DNA of 64,000 bases from contig NZ_CP082161.1 of NCBI RefSeq assembly GCF_023101665.1, positions 2,790,001 to 2,854,000 on the forward strand, in the 5' to 3' direction. The notes under the pieces were generated by a model, which was given only the letters and a program-made list of their open reading frames with translations, had not been told where the DNA came from and searched no databases. The stretch comes from Bradyrhizobium sp. 195. GTDB lineage: Bacteria > Pseudomonadota > Alphaproteobacteria > Rhizobiales > Xanthobacteraceae. Within the stretch, counting starts at the first letter, position 1; every line of letters starts with the position of its first letter. The position numbers and the translations under genes were made by a program. Shown here one piece after another: positions 51,363 through 60,891 of the stretch.

Positions 51363-53552
51363 ATGCACGTCACGTGGGATTTCTCGCACTACGTCCGGAC
51401 CGCGGGCGAGGGTGTCCAGCACATCGATCTCGCGGTCGAAGGCGTTCACTGCGCCGGCTGCATGGCGAAGATCGAACGCGGCCTGTCCGCCATTCCCGAC
51501 GTCACGCTGGCGCGCGTCAATCTCACCGACCGCCGCGTCGCGCTGGAATGGAAGGCGGGCACGCTCGACCCGAGCCGGTTCATCGATCGCCTCGAGGAGC
51601 TCGGTTACAAGGCCTATCCGTTCGAGACAGAGAGCGCGGAGGTGGCGGAGGTCGCCGAATCGCGCTTCCTGCTGCGCTGCCTCGGCGTCGCGGCGTTCGC
51701 CACCATGAACGTGATGATGCTGTCGATCCCGGTGTGGTCGGGCAACGTCTCGGACATGCTACCCGAGCAGCGCGACTTCTTCCATTGGCTGTCGGCGCTG
51801 ATCGCATTGCCGGCGGCGGCCTATGCCGGCCAACCGTTCTTCCGCTCGGCCTGGCACGCGTTGTCGGCAAAGACGACCAACATGGACGTGCCGATCTCGA
51901 TCGGCGTGATCCTGGCGCTCGGCATGTCCGTGGTCGAGACCATCCACCACGCCGAGCACGCCTATTTCGACGCGGCGATCATGCTGCTGACCTTCCTGCT
52001 GGTCGGCCGCTTCCTCGACCAGAATATGCGCCGGCGGACCCGCGCCGTCGCCGGCAATCTCGCGGCGCTGAAGGCGGAAACGGCCGCGAAGTTCGTCGGC
52101 CCTGATGAAATCTCGCAGGTGCCGGTGGCCGCGATCCATCCCGGCGACATCGTGCTGTTGCGGCCCGGCGAGCGCTGCGCGGTCGACGGCACCGTGATCG
52201 AGGGCCGTTCGGAGATCGACCAGAGCCTGATCACCGGCGAGACGCTCTATGTCACGGCCGAGCAGGGCACGCCGGTCTATGCGGGATCGATGAACATCTC
52301 CGGCACGCTGCGGGTGCGGGTCTCGGCCGCGTCCGAGGCGACGCTGCTCGCCGAGATCACGCGGCTGCTCGACAACGCGCTCCAGGCCCGCTCGCGCTAC
52401 ATGCGTCTCGCCGACCGCGCCTCGCGGCTCTACGCGCCAGTGGTGCATGCGACTGCATTTCTGACCATTCTCGGCTGGGTCATTGCCGGCGCGTCCTGGC
52501 ATGATGCGATCGTGACCGGCGTTGCCGTGCTGATCATCACTTGTCCCTGCGCGCTGGGGCTTGCCATTCCGACCGTGCAGACGATCGCCTCCGGTGCGAT
52601 GTTCAAGTCCGGAGTGCTGCTGAATTCCGGCGACGCGATCGAGCGGTTGGCCGAGACCGACCATGTCATCTTCGACAAGACCGGCACGCTGACGCTGCCC
52701 GATCTCGAAGTGATGAATGCCGCCGACATTCCCGCCGATGTCTTCGAGCTCGCCGGCCGCCTTGCGCTGTCGAGCCATCATCCGGTTGCCGCCGCCGTCG
52801 CGCAAGCGGCTGGCGCCAGATCGCCTGTTGTCGGTGCGGTCGAAGAGGCCGGGCAGGGCGTCCGTGCGACATTGGACGGCGTCGAGCTCCGCCTTGGCCG
52901 CCTTTCTTTCTGCCGCGCGGAGGCACTGGTCGGCAGCGCCATGGTCGATCCCGAAGCCTCCATCGTCGCTTTCAGCAAGGGCAGCGACAGGTTCATCCTC
53001 TCGGTCCGCCAAGGCCTGCGTCCGGATGCGCAGGCTGTGATCGCGTCGCTGAAGGCGCGCAACATTGGCATCGAGATTCTCTCCGGCGACCGCGAGCCGG
53101 CGGTGAAGGCGGCGGCCCACGCGCTCGACATTCCCGAATGGCGCGCCGGCGTCACGCCGGCCGACAAGATCGCGCGGATCGAGGAATTGAAGCGGCGCGG
53201 CGCAAAAGTGCTGATGGTCGGCGACGGCATGAACGACGCGCCCTCGCTCGCGGCAGCCCATGTCTCGATGTCGCCGATTTCGGCCGCGCATCTGAGCCAG
53301 GCCACCGCCGATCTCGTCTTCCTCGGCCGGCCGCTGTTTCCGGTGGTTGCCGCCATCGACGCCTCGCGCAAGGCGCTGCATCTGATGCGGCAGAACCTCT
53401 GGCTCGCGATCGGATACAATGTTCTGGCGGTGCCGGTTGCAATCAGCGGGGTCGTGACGCCCCTGATCGCGGCTGCGGCCATGAGCGGATCCTCGATCCT
53501 GGTCATGCTGAATTCGCTGCGCGCCCGCAGCGCCTCGCGGGAGATCGTGTGA
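51363..53552 (+). CDS. fixI: FixI, copper-exporting P1B-type ATPase
   Basis: 729 residues from the ATG at 51363. A longer upstream frame overlaps fixH and is a shadow. N-terminal metal-binding domain with EGVHCAGCMAKIE (Cys30, Cys33), eight membrane helices, TCPCALGLAIP as the transmembrane Cu site, the phosphorylation site DKTGTLT and hinge GDGMNDAPSLAAA. Pumps Cu(I) to the periplasm for the cbb3 oxidase. Stop overlaps the fixS ATG. Confidence 0.97.
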   Translation: MHVTWDFSHYVRTAGEGVQHIDLAVEGVHCAGCMAKIERGLSAIPDVTLARVNLTDRRVALEWKAGTLDPSRFIDRLEELGYKAYPFETESAEVAEVAESRFLLRCLGVAAFATMNVMMLSIPVWSGNVSDMLPEQRDFFHWLSALIALPAAAYAGQPFFRSAWHALSAKTTNMDVPISIGVILALGMSVVETIHHAEHAYFDAAIMLLTFLLVGRFLDQNMRRRTRAVAGNLAALKAETAAKFVGPDEISQVPVAAIHPGDIVLLRPGERCAVDGTVIEGRSEIDQSLITGETLYVTAEQGTPVYAGSMNISGTLRVRVSAASEATLLAEITRLLDNALQARSRYMRLADRASRLYAPVVHATAFLTILGWVIAGASWHDAIVTGVAVLIITCPCALGLAIPTVQTIASGAMFKSGVLLNSGDAIERLAETDHVIFDKTGTLTLPDLEVMNAADIPADVFELAGRLALSSHHPVAAAVAQAAGARSPVVGAVEEAGQGVRATLDGVELRLGRLSFCRAEALVGSAMVDPEASIVAFSKGSDRFILSVRQGLRPDAQAVIASLKARNIGIEILSGDREPAVKAAAHALDIPEWRAGVTPADKIARIEELKRRGAKVLMVGDGMNDAPSLAAAHVSMSPISAAHLSQATADLVFLGRPLFPVVAAIDASRKALHLMRQNLWLAIGYNVLAVPVAISGVVTPLIAAAAMSGSSILVMLNSLRARSASREIV

Positions 53553-53719
53553 TGGAAATCCTCGTCATCCTGGTCCCATTGGCGCTGATGCTCGGAGGTG
53601 CCGGTCTCGTCGCCTTCCTATGGTCGCTCAGGAGCGGCCAATACGACGATCTCGACGGTGCCGCCTGGCGCGCCATCGCCGACGATGAGCCGCCGCAGGA
53701 AGCCCCGGCGAAACGTTAG
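53552..53719 (+). CDS. fixS: FixS, small cbb3 assembly protein
   Basis: 55 residues, starting within the fixI stop (TGATG). A single N-terminal helix (ILVILVPLALMLGGAGLVAF) followed by the family signature WSLRSGQYDDLDGAAWRAI. Required for loading heme and copper into cbb3. Its last bases overlap the stop of the convergent MFS gene. Confidence 0.96.
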   Translation: MEILVILVPLALMLGGAGLVAFLWSLRSGQYDDLDGAAWRAIADDEPPQEAPAKR

Positions 53720-54918
53720 CGCTTCAAGCCAGTCGTGAGCAGAGCTGCGGCCGCGAGGGCCAAACCTGCTCCGGCCACGCATGCGGACCAGCCGAAGGTG
53801 TCGAACAGCCGTCCGAGCACGGCCGTGCCGACGAGGCCACCACAGAAATAGCACGCCAGATAAGAGCCGCTGGCGATGCCGCGGTTGTCGGTGGCTGTCC
53901 GTCCGACGAAGCCGGTGGCGGCCGCTTGGGCGAAGAAGGTGCCGACGCCGACCAGAACCATGCCGGTGAGTACCGCGCTCAGATGTGGCGACAGCATCAA
54001 TGGCAAGCCGGTACCGGCGACGGCGAGCGAGCCCCAGATCGCCGGCCGTGGTCCGAGGCGCGATGCGACCCTTCCGGCCAGCAACGTCGTGGCCACCGAG
54101 GGCAGGAAGACGAAATAGACGAAGCCAAGACCCATCATGCCAAGCGATAGCGGCGGCTGGACCAGAACGAAATTGACGAAGGTGAAGGTGCCGATGAAGG
54201 CGAACAGGATGCAGAAGCCGATGCCGTAGGCCGCGCGCAGCTGCGGATCGCGCCAATGCATAACCATCGCGACGAGCGGCGATTCCGTCGCAGTCATCGC
54301 ATGCATCGGTTTGACGCGCGCGATGGTGAAATAGACCAGCGCCGCGCCGGCGAGATTCAGGGCTGCGAACAGGTAGAAATTCCACGCGAGGCCAAAGCCG
54401 TCGGCGACCGCCGCCGAGATCAGCCGGCCGACGAGATTGCTGGCGACGTTTCCGGTGATGTAGGCGGCAAACGCGCCGCCCGCGTCCATGGCGCTGCATT
54501 GCTCGCCGAGATAGGCGAGGGTGAGCGCGAAGGCGGACGCCATGCACAGGCCCTGCGCGACCCGCAAGCTGGTGAAGACGGCAAGATTGGGCGCCGAGGC
54601 CAGCAGGCTGGTGGGGATCGCCAGCAGTGCCAGGCTGAGCAGGATGCCGGTCCGCCGGTTGATGTGCGGGCTGAAAAAGCCGACGACGAGACTGGCTGTG
54701 GCCATGCCGAAGGTGCTGGCGTTGACGGCAAAGCCCATCGCCGCGGGCGGCACGCTGTAGTGCCGCGTCAGCGAAGGAAGGATCGCCTGCGTCGCGAAGA
54801 GATCGACGACGGTCAGGAATGCGGTGAGGCCGATCACGAGCGATCGCATTGCCAAACCCGGCGAGTGCGCCTCCATCGTCATCGCGGCCGGTTTGATCGG
54901 GGCGGAAAGATCGGTCAT
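53716..54918 (-). CDS. MFS transporter, YnfM-like 12-helix type
   Basis: 400 residues from the ATG at 54918 (MTDLSAPIKPAAM). An ATG at 54972 adds 18 residues without a ribosome site. Twelve predicted helices; the first is SLVIGLTAFLTVVDLFATQA and motif A appears as GFFSPHINRRTGILLSLAL. Probable small-molecule efflux. It overlaps the end of fixS tail to tail by three bases. Follows the cupin gene in the same direction with 86 bases between. Confidence 0.85.
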   Translation of the reverse strand: MTDLSAPIKPAAMTMEAHSPGLAMRSLVIGLTAFLTVVDLFATQAILPSLTRHYSVPPAAMGFAVNASTFGMATASLVVGFFSPHINRRTGILLSLALLAIPTSLLASAPNLAVFTSLRVAQGLCMASAFALTLAYLGEQCSAMDAGGAFAAYITGNVASNLVGRLISAAVADGFGLAWNFYLFAALNLAGAALVYFTIARVKPMHAMTATESPLVAMVMHWRDPQLRAAYGIGFCILFAFIGTFTFVNFVLVQPPLSLGMMGLGFVYFVFLPSVATTLLAGRVASRLGPRPAIWGSLAVAGTGLPLMLSPHLSAVLTGMVLVGVGTFFAQAAATGFVGRTATDNRGIASGSYLACYFCGGLVGTAVLGRLFDTFGWSACVAGAGLALAAAALLTTGLKR

Positions 54919-55004
54919 GGCGTGATTGTCCTGTGAGGATGTGGCGCCTGGCATGGGATCCCGGGGCCACATCCCTCAACGTGCGCTGGGGCTGGGTGCG
55001 CTCG

Positions 55005-55487
55005 TCACATGTGGTGGTCGTTGGGATCCTTGCGGACGTCGCCGACATAGAGAATGACGGTCTCCTTGCCGAGGTTCTTCCACCAATGCGAGGTGCCGTA
55101 GACCTCGGGACGGATATCGCCGGCCTTGTGCATGATCGGATCGACGCAGTTGGAGGCGTATTCGACGATCTCGCCCTGCTGCACGAAGATCAATGCGGGC
55201 CGATCGTCGTGGCTGTGCCAGGGCACGATGCCGCCGGGCTCGATGGTCAGCTTGCGGAAGCGCAGTTCGCGGCCCTCGATATGGGCCGGCTGCTTGCCAA
55301 GGTCGATCGCGCCCAGCGTCACGTCGGTGACGCCGACCGGCTTGTAGTCGACCATCTGCTGGGCGTTCGGCTTGATCTTGCCGGCCGGACACTCGCCGGC
55401 AGCGACCGGCTGCGCCGAGAGCGTGAGCGCGCCGGCGATGGCGAGGCTCGGCCAGATCAGACGCGACAAGGCGTGGCTCCTAGACAT
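55005..55487 (-). CDS. Exported cupin-domain protein
   Basis: 160 residues with a signal peptide (WPSLAIAGALTLSAQPVAAG) and a single cupin barrel. The metal-binding first motif is seen as PGGIVPWHSHDDRPALIFV and the second as MHKAGDIRPEVYGTSHWWKN. Two cysteines (CPAGK, SNCVDP) could form a disulfide. Function unknown; similar exported cupins are often annotated only by fold. Confidence 0.85.
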   Translation of the reverse strand: MSRSHALSRLIWPSLAIAGALTLSAQPVAAGECPAGKIKPNAQQMVDYKPVGVTDVTLGAIDLGKQPAHIEGRELRFRKLTIEPGGIVPWHSHDDRPALIFVQQGEIVEYASNCVDPIMHKAGDIRPEVYGTSHWWKNLGKETVILYVGDVRKDPNDHHM

Positions 55488-55724
55488 GGGAGGTCTCCTG
55501 TGTTGGCCGCAACCCCGCTGGTCGCCGGCTATGACGGGAGCTTCATCGAGATTGCGTCCATGCTGAAATGCCGGCTTGCTCTCGATGCGATAGCGCTGCG
55601 CTATGTTGATGTGCGGCGGCTATCGATCCGATTGGGCAACGGCATTTCCGCTTTCGAGGCATTTGGCGTCCGATGACAGGGCGCCCGATTGGCGGGCGTT
55701 CACGTCAATCCGGAGGAGCCCCCC

Positions 55725-56009
55725 ATGCCGAAATTGTCCAAGACCTTGATCGCCACCGCTGCGTTTGCGGTTATCGCCACCTCGGCCTTCTCGGAGGCTG
55801 CCTGGGACTTCAAGGCCGGCATGGCCTATGTCTATGGTGGCCCCGGCAAGATGTCGGCGATGGCCATGGCGCCGGCCGAGAAGAACCACGAGGCAATGAT
55901 GAAGAACGCCAAGAAGGTCCCAGACAACACCGTCTTCTTCATGAGCAACGGATCGCTGTACTCCACCTCGGGACGGCTCGATCCTACCGGCAATTTCTAC
56001 GTGAACTGA
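55725..56009 (+). CDS. Small exported protein of unknown function
   Basis: 94 residues from the ATG at 55725, seven bases after GGAGGAG. Signal peptide (TLIATAAFAVIATSAFSEAA) and a mature part of about 70 residues rich in Met, Lys and Gly (DFKAGMAYVYGGPGKMSAMA, NTVFFMSNGSLYSTSGRLDP). No cysteine. Not a family I know by name. It lies upstream of the peroxiredoxin-like gene on the same strand. Confidence 0.75.
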   Translation: MPKLSKTLIATAAFAVIATSAFSEAAWDFKAGMAYVYGGPGKMSAMAMAPAEKNHEAMMKNAKKVPDNTVFFMSNGSLYSTSGRLDPTGNFYVN

Positions 56010-56092
56010 ACGGGACCAGGTATCGCGGCCGCCCCTTGCGGGCGGCCGAACCCGGAAACAAATATTCACCGAATGCAATGCCGGAGCAGAAG

Positions 56093-56809
56093 ATGACATC
56101 TCTCTCGCCAACCGATGCCGAACAGCTCAGGATTGCCTTCCAGCGCTGCCGCGATATGGACGGCACGCTGAACGAACAGCTCCGCGCCTATGCCGATGCC
56201 AGCCGCGCGGTCTTTCCGGCCTATGGCGAGGCAGTCGATCGCCTGGTGGCGAGATTGGGCGGGAACGGCGGTGGCGAGTCGGCTCCGCGCCCGGGCGATG
56301 CGATGCCGCCGTTCATGCTGCCGGACGAGGAGGGGCGCCTCGTCACGCTGCCTTCGCTGCTGGAGCGCGGTCCGCTTGCCGTGATGTTCTTCCGCGGCCA
56401 TTGGTGTCCCTATTGCCGGCTCAATGTCCGCGCCGTGGTCCAGGCGCTCGACCGCATCAAGGCCATGGGGGCGCAGGTCGTCGCAATCATGCCGGAGACG
56501 CAGGAATACACGGGGCGACTCAAGGCTGAATTCGGCGCGCCGTTTCCGATCCTGACCGATCTCGACAACGGCTATGCGCTGTCGCTTAACCTCGCGATCT
56601 GGCTCGGCGCCGAGATCCAGAGCCTGTTGTCCTACCAGGAGATGGCGAAATTCCACGGCAATGACGGCTGGATGCTGCCGATCCCGGCGGTGTTCGTGGT
56701 CGGCCGCGACAGCATCGTGAAAGCGCGCTTCGTCGACCCAGATTTCCGTAAGCGCATGGAGATCGATGATCTGCTCGCGGCGCTGGAGAGCGGGGGTAGG
56801 GAGAACTGA
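56093..56809 (+). CDS. Peroxiredoxin-like thiol protein, AhpC/TSA family
   Basis: 238 residues from the ATG at 56093, with GGAG six bases upstream. Another in-frame ATG five codons before overlaps that site. An N-terminal helical region of about 65 residues, then a thioredoxin-fold domain with FFRGHWCPYCRLNVRAV (Cys105, Cys108). The CxxC replaces the usual PxxxTxxC arrangement, as in the peroxiredoxin-like group, and IPAVFVVGRDSIVKARFVDP is the conserved cis-Pro segment. Probably reduces peroxides or disulfides. Confidence 0.85.
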   Translation: MTSLSPTDAEQLRIAFQRCRDMDGTLNEQLRAYADASRAVFPAYGEAVDRLVARLGGNGGGESAPRPGDAMPPFMLPDEEGRLVTLPSLLERGPLAVMFFRGHWCPYCRLNVRAVVQALDRIKAMGAQVVAIMPETQEYTGRLKAEFGAPFPILTDLDNGYALSLNLAIWLGAEIQSLLSYQEMAKFHGNDGWMLPIPAVFVVGRDSIVKARFVDPDFRKRMEIDDLLAALESGGREN

Positions 56810-56983
56810 GGCTCGACTTTGAAGGTGGCGCGAAGCGCCGGATGAGGGGTATCTATCCGCATGCACTGATGCTCGCCGAGACATACCCCTTACCCAAGCG
56901 TGTCTGCGTCTACCAGCGTCGCTACCCTCTCCCACAAGGGGCGAGGGCACAGCAATGCGCGTCTCGCCTAGTGCAACGCTCTG

Positions 56984-57865
56984 CTACCCCGCAATCTCCC
57001 GCCAGTCGGCGCCGCGCAGCATGCGCATGACGGCGTTGGCGACCGCCGTGCGCTGCCGGCCGGCCACGCCGTAAAGGTTGACGGTGCGACGGGCGTCCAG
57101 CCCCGCGACGGTGGCGCGCGTCAGCGTTTCCGGCAGGGGCGAGGTGTGCGGCACCATAGCGACGCCGATGTCGGCTTCAACCAGCTCGATCAGATCGCGT
57201 TCGCTCGAGATTTCGTGGCCATGCTCGATCCCGTGCTCCCGCAGGCTGGCGGAGATGCGGCGCGCGTGCTCGCAGAAAGTGCGGCTCAGCAACTGCTCGG
57301 AGCGCAGATCCTCCAGTTCGATGCTGCGGCGGCCGGCCAGCCGATGTCGGTCGCCAACGACGAGCTCGAAGCTCTCGGTGAACAGCGGCCAGACGTCGAG
57401 CCGGTCCCAGGCTTCGTCGATGTCGGCGGCAATGCCGAGCTCGGCTTCTCCCTTCTTGAGAAAATCGCCGACCTCGCGGGCCGTCCCGCGCAGGAAGCGC
57501 AGTTCGAGCCGGTTGAACTGCCGCCTGATCTCGTTGAGGTGGGGAATCAGCAAGGCCAGATCGATCGAATGCGTCAACGCGATACGGAGCGCGCCGACCT
57601 CTCCGCTCTTGAATGAGGAGGCGAGCGAGCGCGCGCCGGCCGCGGCGTCATAGCACTGCTTCAGCAGCGGATGCATGCGCTGGCCGAGCTCGGTCAGTTG
57701 CGCCGCCGGCCGCTCGCGGCGAAACAGGTCGCCGCCGAGCTCGCCCTCGAGCTGCTTGATCGCGCGCGTCAGCGAGGGCTGCGTCACGTTGCACTCCTCC
57801 GCCGCGCGCGTGAAGTTCAAGAGCTGCGCTACCGCAAGGAAATAGCGGACCTGGTGCATTTCCAT
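56984..57865 (-). CDS. LysR-family transcriptional regulator
   Basis: 293 residues from the ATG at 57865. A longer open frame upstream is not coding. Winged helix N terminus (MEMHQVRYFLAVAQLLNFTR, TQPSLTRAIKQLEGELGGDL) and a periplasmic-binding-protein-like effector domain (GALRIALTHSIDLALLIPHL, LIELVEADIGVAMVPHTS). Divergent from the broken dehydrogenase and phospholipase genes, so it may have controlled them. Effector unknown. Confidence 0.9.
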   Translation of the reverse strand: MEMHQVRYFLAVAQLLNFTRAAEECNVTQPSLTRAIKQLEGELGGDLFRRERPAAQLTELGQRMHPLLKQCYDAAAGARSLASSFKSGEVGALRIALTHSIDLALLIPHLNEIRRQFNRLELRFLRGTAREVGDFLKKGEAELGIAADIDEAWDRLDVWPLFTESFELVVGDRHRLAGRRSIELEDLRSEQLLSRTFCEHARRISASLREHGIEHGHEISSERDLIELVEADIGVAMVPHTSPLPETLTRATVAGLDARRTVNLYGVAGRQRTAVANAVMRMLRGADWREIAG

Positions 57866-58046
57866 GGATCGGCTCCCAGCAAGATCAGTCGGAAACTCTA
57901 GCCGATCGGGACGGGAAATGACATCCCGCCTGCGATAGCGCGGACGTATCAACTCGGAAGCCAACCGGCATTTCCGCAAGGCACGGTGATCCCGCAGATT
58001 TCGCTGCACCCATGGCGCGGTGTCGCGCCCAGAAGAGGTCTGGATC

Positions 58047-58345
58047 ATGAATATCCCGATCAAGACGCAGGCGTCCGCTTCGCCGCGCGTGCTGGCCGGC
58101 AAGGTGGCGCTCGTCACGGGATCAGTACGTCTATACGCCGCTGGTGGAAGCGCACGGTCAGGCCAAAGCGCACGGCATTTCCCGCGACCAGGTCATCCGC
58201 GACGTGCTGCTGGCGCAGCAAGCCCAACAAGCGCTTTGCCACGGTCGAGGAGCTCGGCGCGCTCGCGGTGTTCCTATCGACGGACGCGGCCACTTCGATC
58301 ACCGGCGTCGCGCTTCCGGTCGACGGCGGCTGGACCGCGCATTAA
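58047..58345 (+). pseudogene. Remnant of D-3-hydroxybutyrate dehydrogenase (internal deletion and frameshift)
   Basis: The ATG at 58047 opens MNIPIKTQASASPRVLAGKV, then ALVTGS, the start of the SDR nucleotide site. It jumps at once to a fragment like the substrate loop of 3-hydroxybutyrate dehydrogenase (TPLVEAHGQAKAHGISRDQV in another frame, through LLAQQ). A further shift gives KRFATVEELGALAVFLSTDA and ends PVDGGWTAH. Around 150 codons holding NNAG, Ser, Tyr and Lys are missing. It precedes a patatin gene, its usual neighbour in related genomes as I recall. Confidence 0.8.
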
Positions 58346-58414
58346 CATGGGCCGCGGTAACAAATCGCAGCGGTAGTGACTATCCAGGCAGTGCAGGCTG
58401 ATCAGGAGCAAACC

Positions 58415-59557
58415 ATGAACGGCACGCAGAATATCATCCAGCGCAACGACCTGCCGGGTCAGGTCGTGCTCGTGCTCCAGGGCGGCGGCGCGCTCGGCTC
58501 CTACCAGGCCGGCGTCTACCAGGCGCTGCACGAGGCCGGCATCGAGCCGGACTGGATCATCGGCACCTCGATCGGCGCCATCAATGCGAGCCTCATTGCG
58601 GGCAACGCGCCGGAGAACCGGCTCGCGCATTTGAGAGAGTTCTGGAAGCGCATGGAGCAGCAGCCGGTCTGGGACTGGCGCGCCGCGTTCCCCGGCTTCA
58701 ACGAGAAGCTGGCCTATTGGTCGACGGTCACCCACGGCATCCCAGGTTTCTTCCGGCCCAACCCGCTGGCGCATGCCGGCGATTCCTATCCGCTGGGCGC
58801 CGATCACGCCGGCTTCTATTCGACGACGCCGCTGGAGAGGACGCTGAGCGAGTTGGTCGATTTCGATCTGGCCAATCGCTGCGCGCCGCGCCTCACGGTC
58901 GGTGCGGCTCATGTCGGCACCAGCGAAATGCGCTATTTCGACAGCCGTGACGGTGAGCTGTCGGTGAAGCATGTGATGGCTTCGGGCGCGCTGCCGCCGG
59001 CTTTCCCGGCGGTGCGCATCGACGGCGAGCTCTATTGGGACGGAGGCATCCTGTCGAACACGCCCACGGAAGCGGTGTTCGACGACAATCCACGCAGGGA
59101 TTCGCTGATCTTCTCCGTGCATCTGTGGAATCCGATCGGACCGGAGCCGACCACCATGGCGGAGGTGCTGAACCGGCACAAGGACGTGCAATATTCCAGC
59201 CGCATCGCCAGCCAGATCGTGCGACAGCAGCAGGCCCATCGCCTGCGCCATGTCATCAACGAGCTCGCGGCGCGGCTTTCCGAGAGCGAGCGCAGCGATC
59301 CCGCGGTCATGGAGCTGATGAGCTATGGCTGCCCGACCCGCATGCATGTGGTGCGGCTGCTGGCGCCGCAGCTCGAGCACGAGACCCATACCAAGGATAT
59401 CGATTTCAGTCCGTCGGGGATCACGCGGCGCTGGCATGCCGGCTACGCTCACACGCGGTCGGTGCTGGCGCGCAAACCCTGGATCGGCGAGTTCGATCCG
59501 CTTGCCGGCGTGGTGCTGCACGAGCATACGGACGAGATGCCGATTGCGGCGGAGTGA
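58415..59557 (+). CDS. Patatin-like phospholipase (with DUF3734-type C terminus)
   Basis: 380 residues from the ATG at 58415 (AGGAG six bases upstream). Patatin fold with oxyanion loop LQGGGALGSYQAGVYQAL, nucleophile GTSIGAINASLIAG and catalytic Asp in YWDGGILSNTP. Residues beyond about 270 form the extra domain found with this subgroup (HVVRLLAPQLEHETHTKDID, RRWHAGYAHTRSVL). No signal peptide. The neighbouring pseudogene suggests a past link to polyhydroxybutyrate use. Confidence 0.88.
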   Translation: MNGTQNIIQRNDLPGQVVLVLQGGGALGSYQAGVYQALHEAGIEPDWIIGTSIGAINASLIAGNAPENRLAHLREFWKRMEQQPVWDWRAAFPGFNEKLAYWSTVTHGIPGFFRPNPLAHAGDSYPLGADHAGFYSTTPLERTLSELVDFDLANRCAPRLTVGAAHVGTSEMRYFDSRDGELSVKHVMASGALPPAFPAVRIDGELYWDGGILSNTPTEAVFDDNPRRDSLIFSVHLWNPIGPEPTTMAEVLNRHKDVQYSSRIASQIVRQQQAHRLRHVINELAARLSESERSDPAVMELMSYGCPTRMHVVRLLAPQLEHETHTKDIDFSPSGITRRWHAGYAHTRSVLARKPWIGEFDPLAGVVLHEHTDEMPIAAE

Positions 59558-59649
59558 AGGCCTCGCCCGTCATTTGTCATGGGCGGCGGCGATGTCGCGA
59601 GCGCGCGGACTGGGCTATCGTCGCGGCGGCTTCGTCGCGAGGCTCGCAA

Positions 59650-60600
59650 ATGGTCGTTGAAAAGGATCTGGAAACAGCACTCGATCAGGTCCGCGCTGAC
59701 GCGGTGGACCCGATCGCAGGCATATTCGGCCCCGACACGGTGACATGGCGGATGGACCGCGAGGCGGTCATCTTTCTCGGCGCCGGTCGCGCGCTGCTCC
59801 TGCAACTGGCCCATCCCTGGGTCGCCGCCGCCATCGCCGAGCATTCCAACACCTTTGCCGATCCGATCGGTCGCTTCCACCGCACCTTCGACATCGTCTT
59901 TGCCATGGTGTTCGGCTCGCTCGACCGGGCATTGCTATCGTCCCGGCAACTGCATCGGCGCCACGGCATGATCGCCGGCGAGATGCCCGAGACAGTCGGC
60001 CCCTTTGCTGCAGGTTCTCGCTATTGTGCGAACGACATCCCGTCGCTGCGCTGGGTCCATGCGACGCTGGTGGAGTCCGCGCTCATGGCGCACGATCTGG
60101 TCCTGCCGCCTCTCTCGGCGGAGGAGCGCGAGCGTTACTGGACCGAGAGCCGGCTGTTCGGGGCCTTGTTCGGACTAACGGCGGACCACCTGCCGGTGGA
60201 TTGGTCGGGCTTTACGGCCTACACTGCGGCGATGGCTCAATCGGAGACGCTGACCGTCAGCCCGGCGGCACGCGAGATCGCCGCGCAGATCTTTGGCGGC
60301 GCGCGTCCGTGGTTGCGGCCGCCGCGTTGGTATCGCGCGCTCACGGCGAGGATGTTGCCGGAGCGCTTGCGCGCGGGCTTCGGGTTTGAGCTCGATGAGC
60401 GCGACACCAGATCCGCTGAATGTGCGCTGAGATGGATCAGGCGCGTCTATCCAAGATTGCCTGATAGGTTGCGCTATGTCGGCCCCTACCAGGAAGCGCA
60501 GGCGCGCTTGCGGGGCGAGCCGCAGCCCGATTGGATGGTCCGCTGTCTGAACAGGGCGTGGATCGGCCGGCCGCAGATGGATGTGCGCGGGAAGGGGTGA
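59650..60600 (+). CDS. MpaB-family (DUF2236) oxygenase
   Basis: 316 residues from the ATG at 59650. Longer frames run antisense or out of frame to the phospholipase. Family features: EAVIFLGAGRALLLQLAHPWV, FHRTFDIVFAMVFGSLDRAL, the RRHGMIAGEMP segment and SLRWVHATLVESALMAHDLV, with His residues that in MpaB/Lcp-like proteins bind heme. It lies 92 bases after the phospholipase. Substrate unknown. Confidence 0.85.
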   Translation: MVVEKDLETALDQVRADAVDPIAGIFGPDTVTWRMDREAVIFLGAGRALLLQLAHPWVAAAIAEHSNTFADPIGRFHRTFDIVFAMVFGSLDRALLSSRQLHRRHGMIAGEMPETVGPFAAGSRYCANDIPSLRWVHATLVESALMAHDLVLPPLSAEERERYWTESRLFGALFGLTADHLPVDWSGFTAYTAAMAQSETLTVSPAAREIAAQIFGGARPWLRPPRWYRALTARMLPERLRAGFGFELDERDTRSAECALRWIRRVYPRLPDRLRYVGPYQEAQARLRGEPQPDWMVRCLNRAWIGRPQMDVRGKG

Positions 60601-60623
60601 AGGCCTCCGCTGCTTTTGGTCCC

Positions 60624-60754
60624 GTCTTCCTGAGGTGCTCCTGGCGCGATGCGGAGCATCACGCCAGGAGCCTCGAAGGATGCACGGCCCCGCTGCTGCA
60701 GCCTGGCCGTCGCCCTTCGAGGGCCGCTGAAGAAGCGGCCACCTCAGGGTGACG
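60624..60754. repeat. Intergenic palindromic repeat (CCTGAGGTG family)
   Basis: Outer arms cctgaggtg (60629-60637) and cacctcagg (60740-60748), with inner inverted pieces (ctggcgcgatgcggagcatc; cgcccttcgagggccgctga). Directly follows the MpaB-like gene and precedes a second, different repeat. Confidence 0.7.
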
Positions 60755-60780
60755 GTGATGGAGCGGCGGCGCCTCCACAT

Positions 60781-60866
60781 CGTCATTGCGAGCGCAGCGA
60801 AGCAATCCAGACTGTCACCGCGGAGGCAGTCTGGATTGCTTCGTCGCTTCGCTCCTCGCAATGACG
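60781..60866. repeat. Intergenic palindromic repeat (CGTCATTGCGAGCG family)
   Basis: Arms start cgtcattgcgagcgcagcga at 60781 and end cgcttcgctcctcgcaatga just before 60866, with nearly full complementarity through aatccagactg / cagtctggatt. It lies 26 bases after the end of glgA and can fold in its transcript. Confidence 0.85.
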
Positions 60867-60891
60867 GAGGGTGAGGAAGCGCCGTTCAGCC

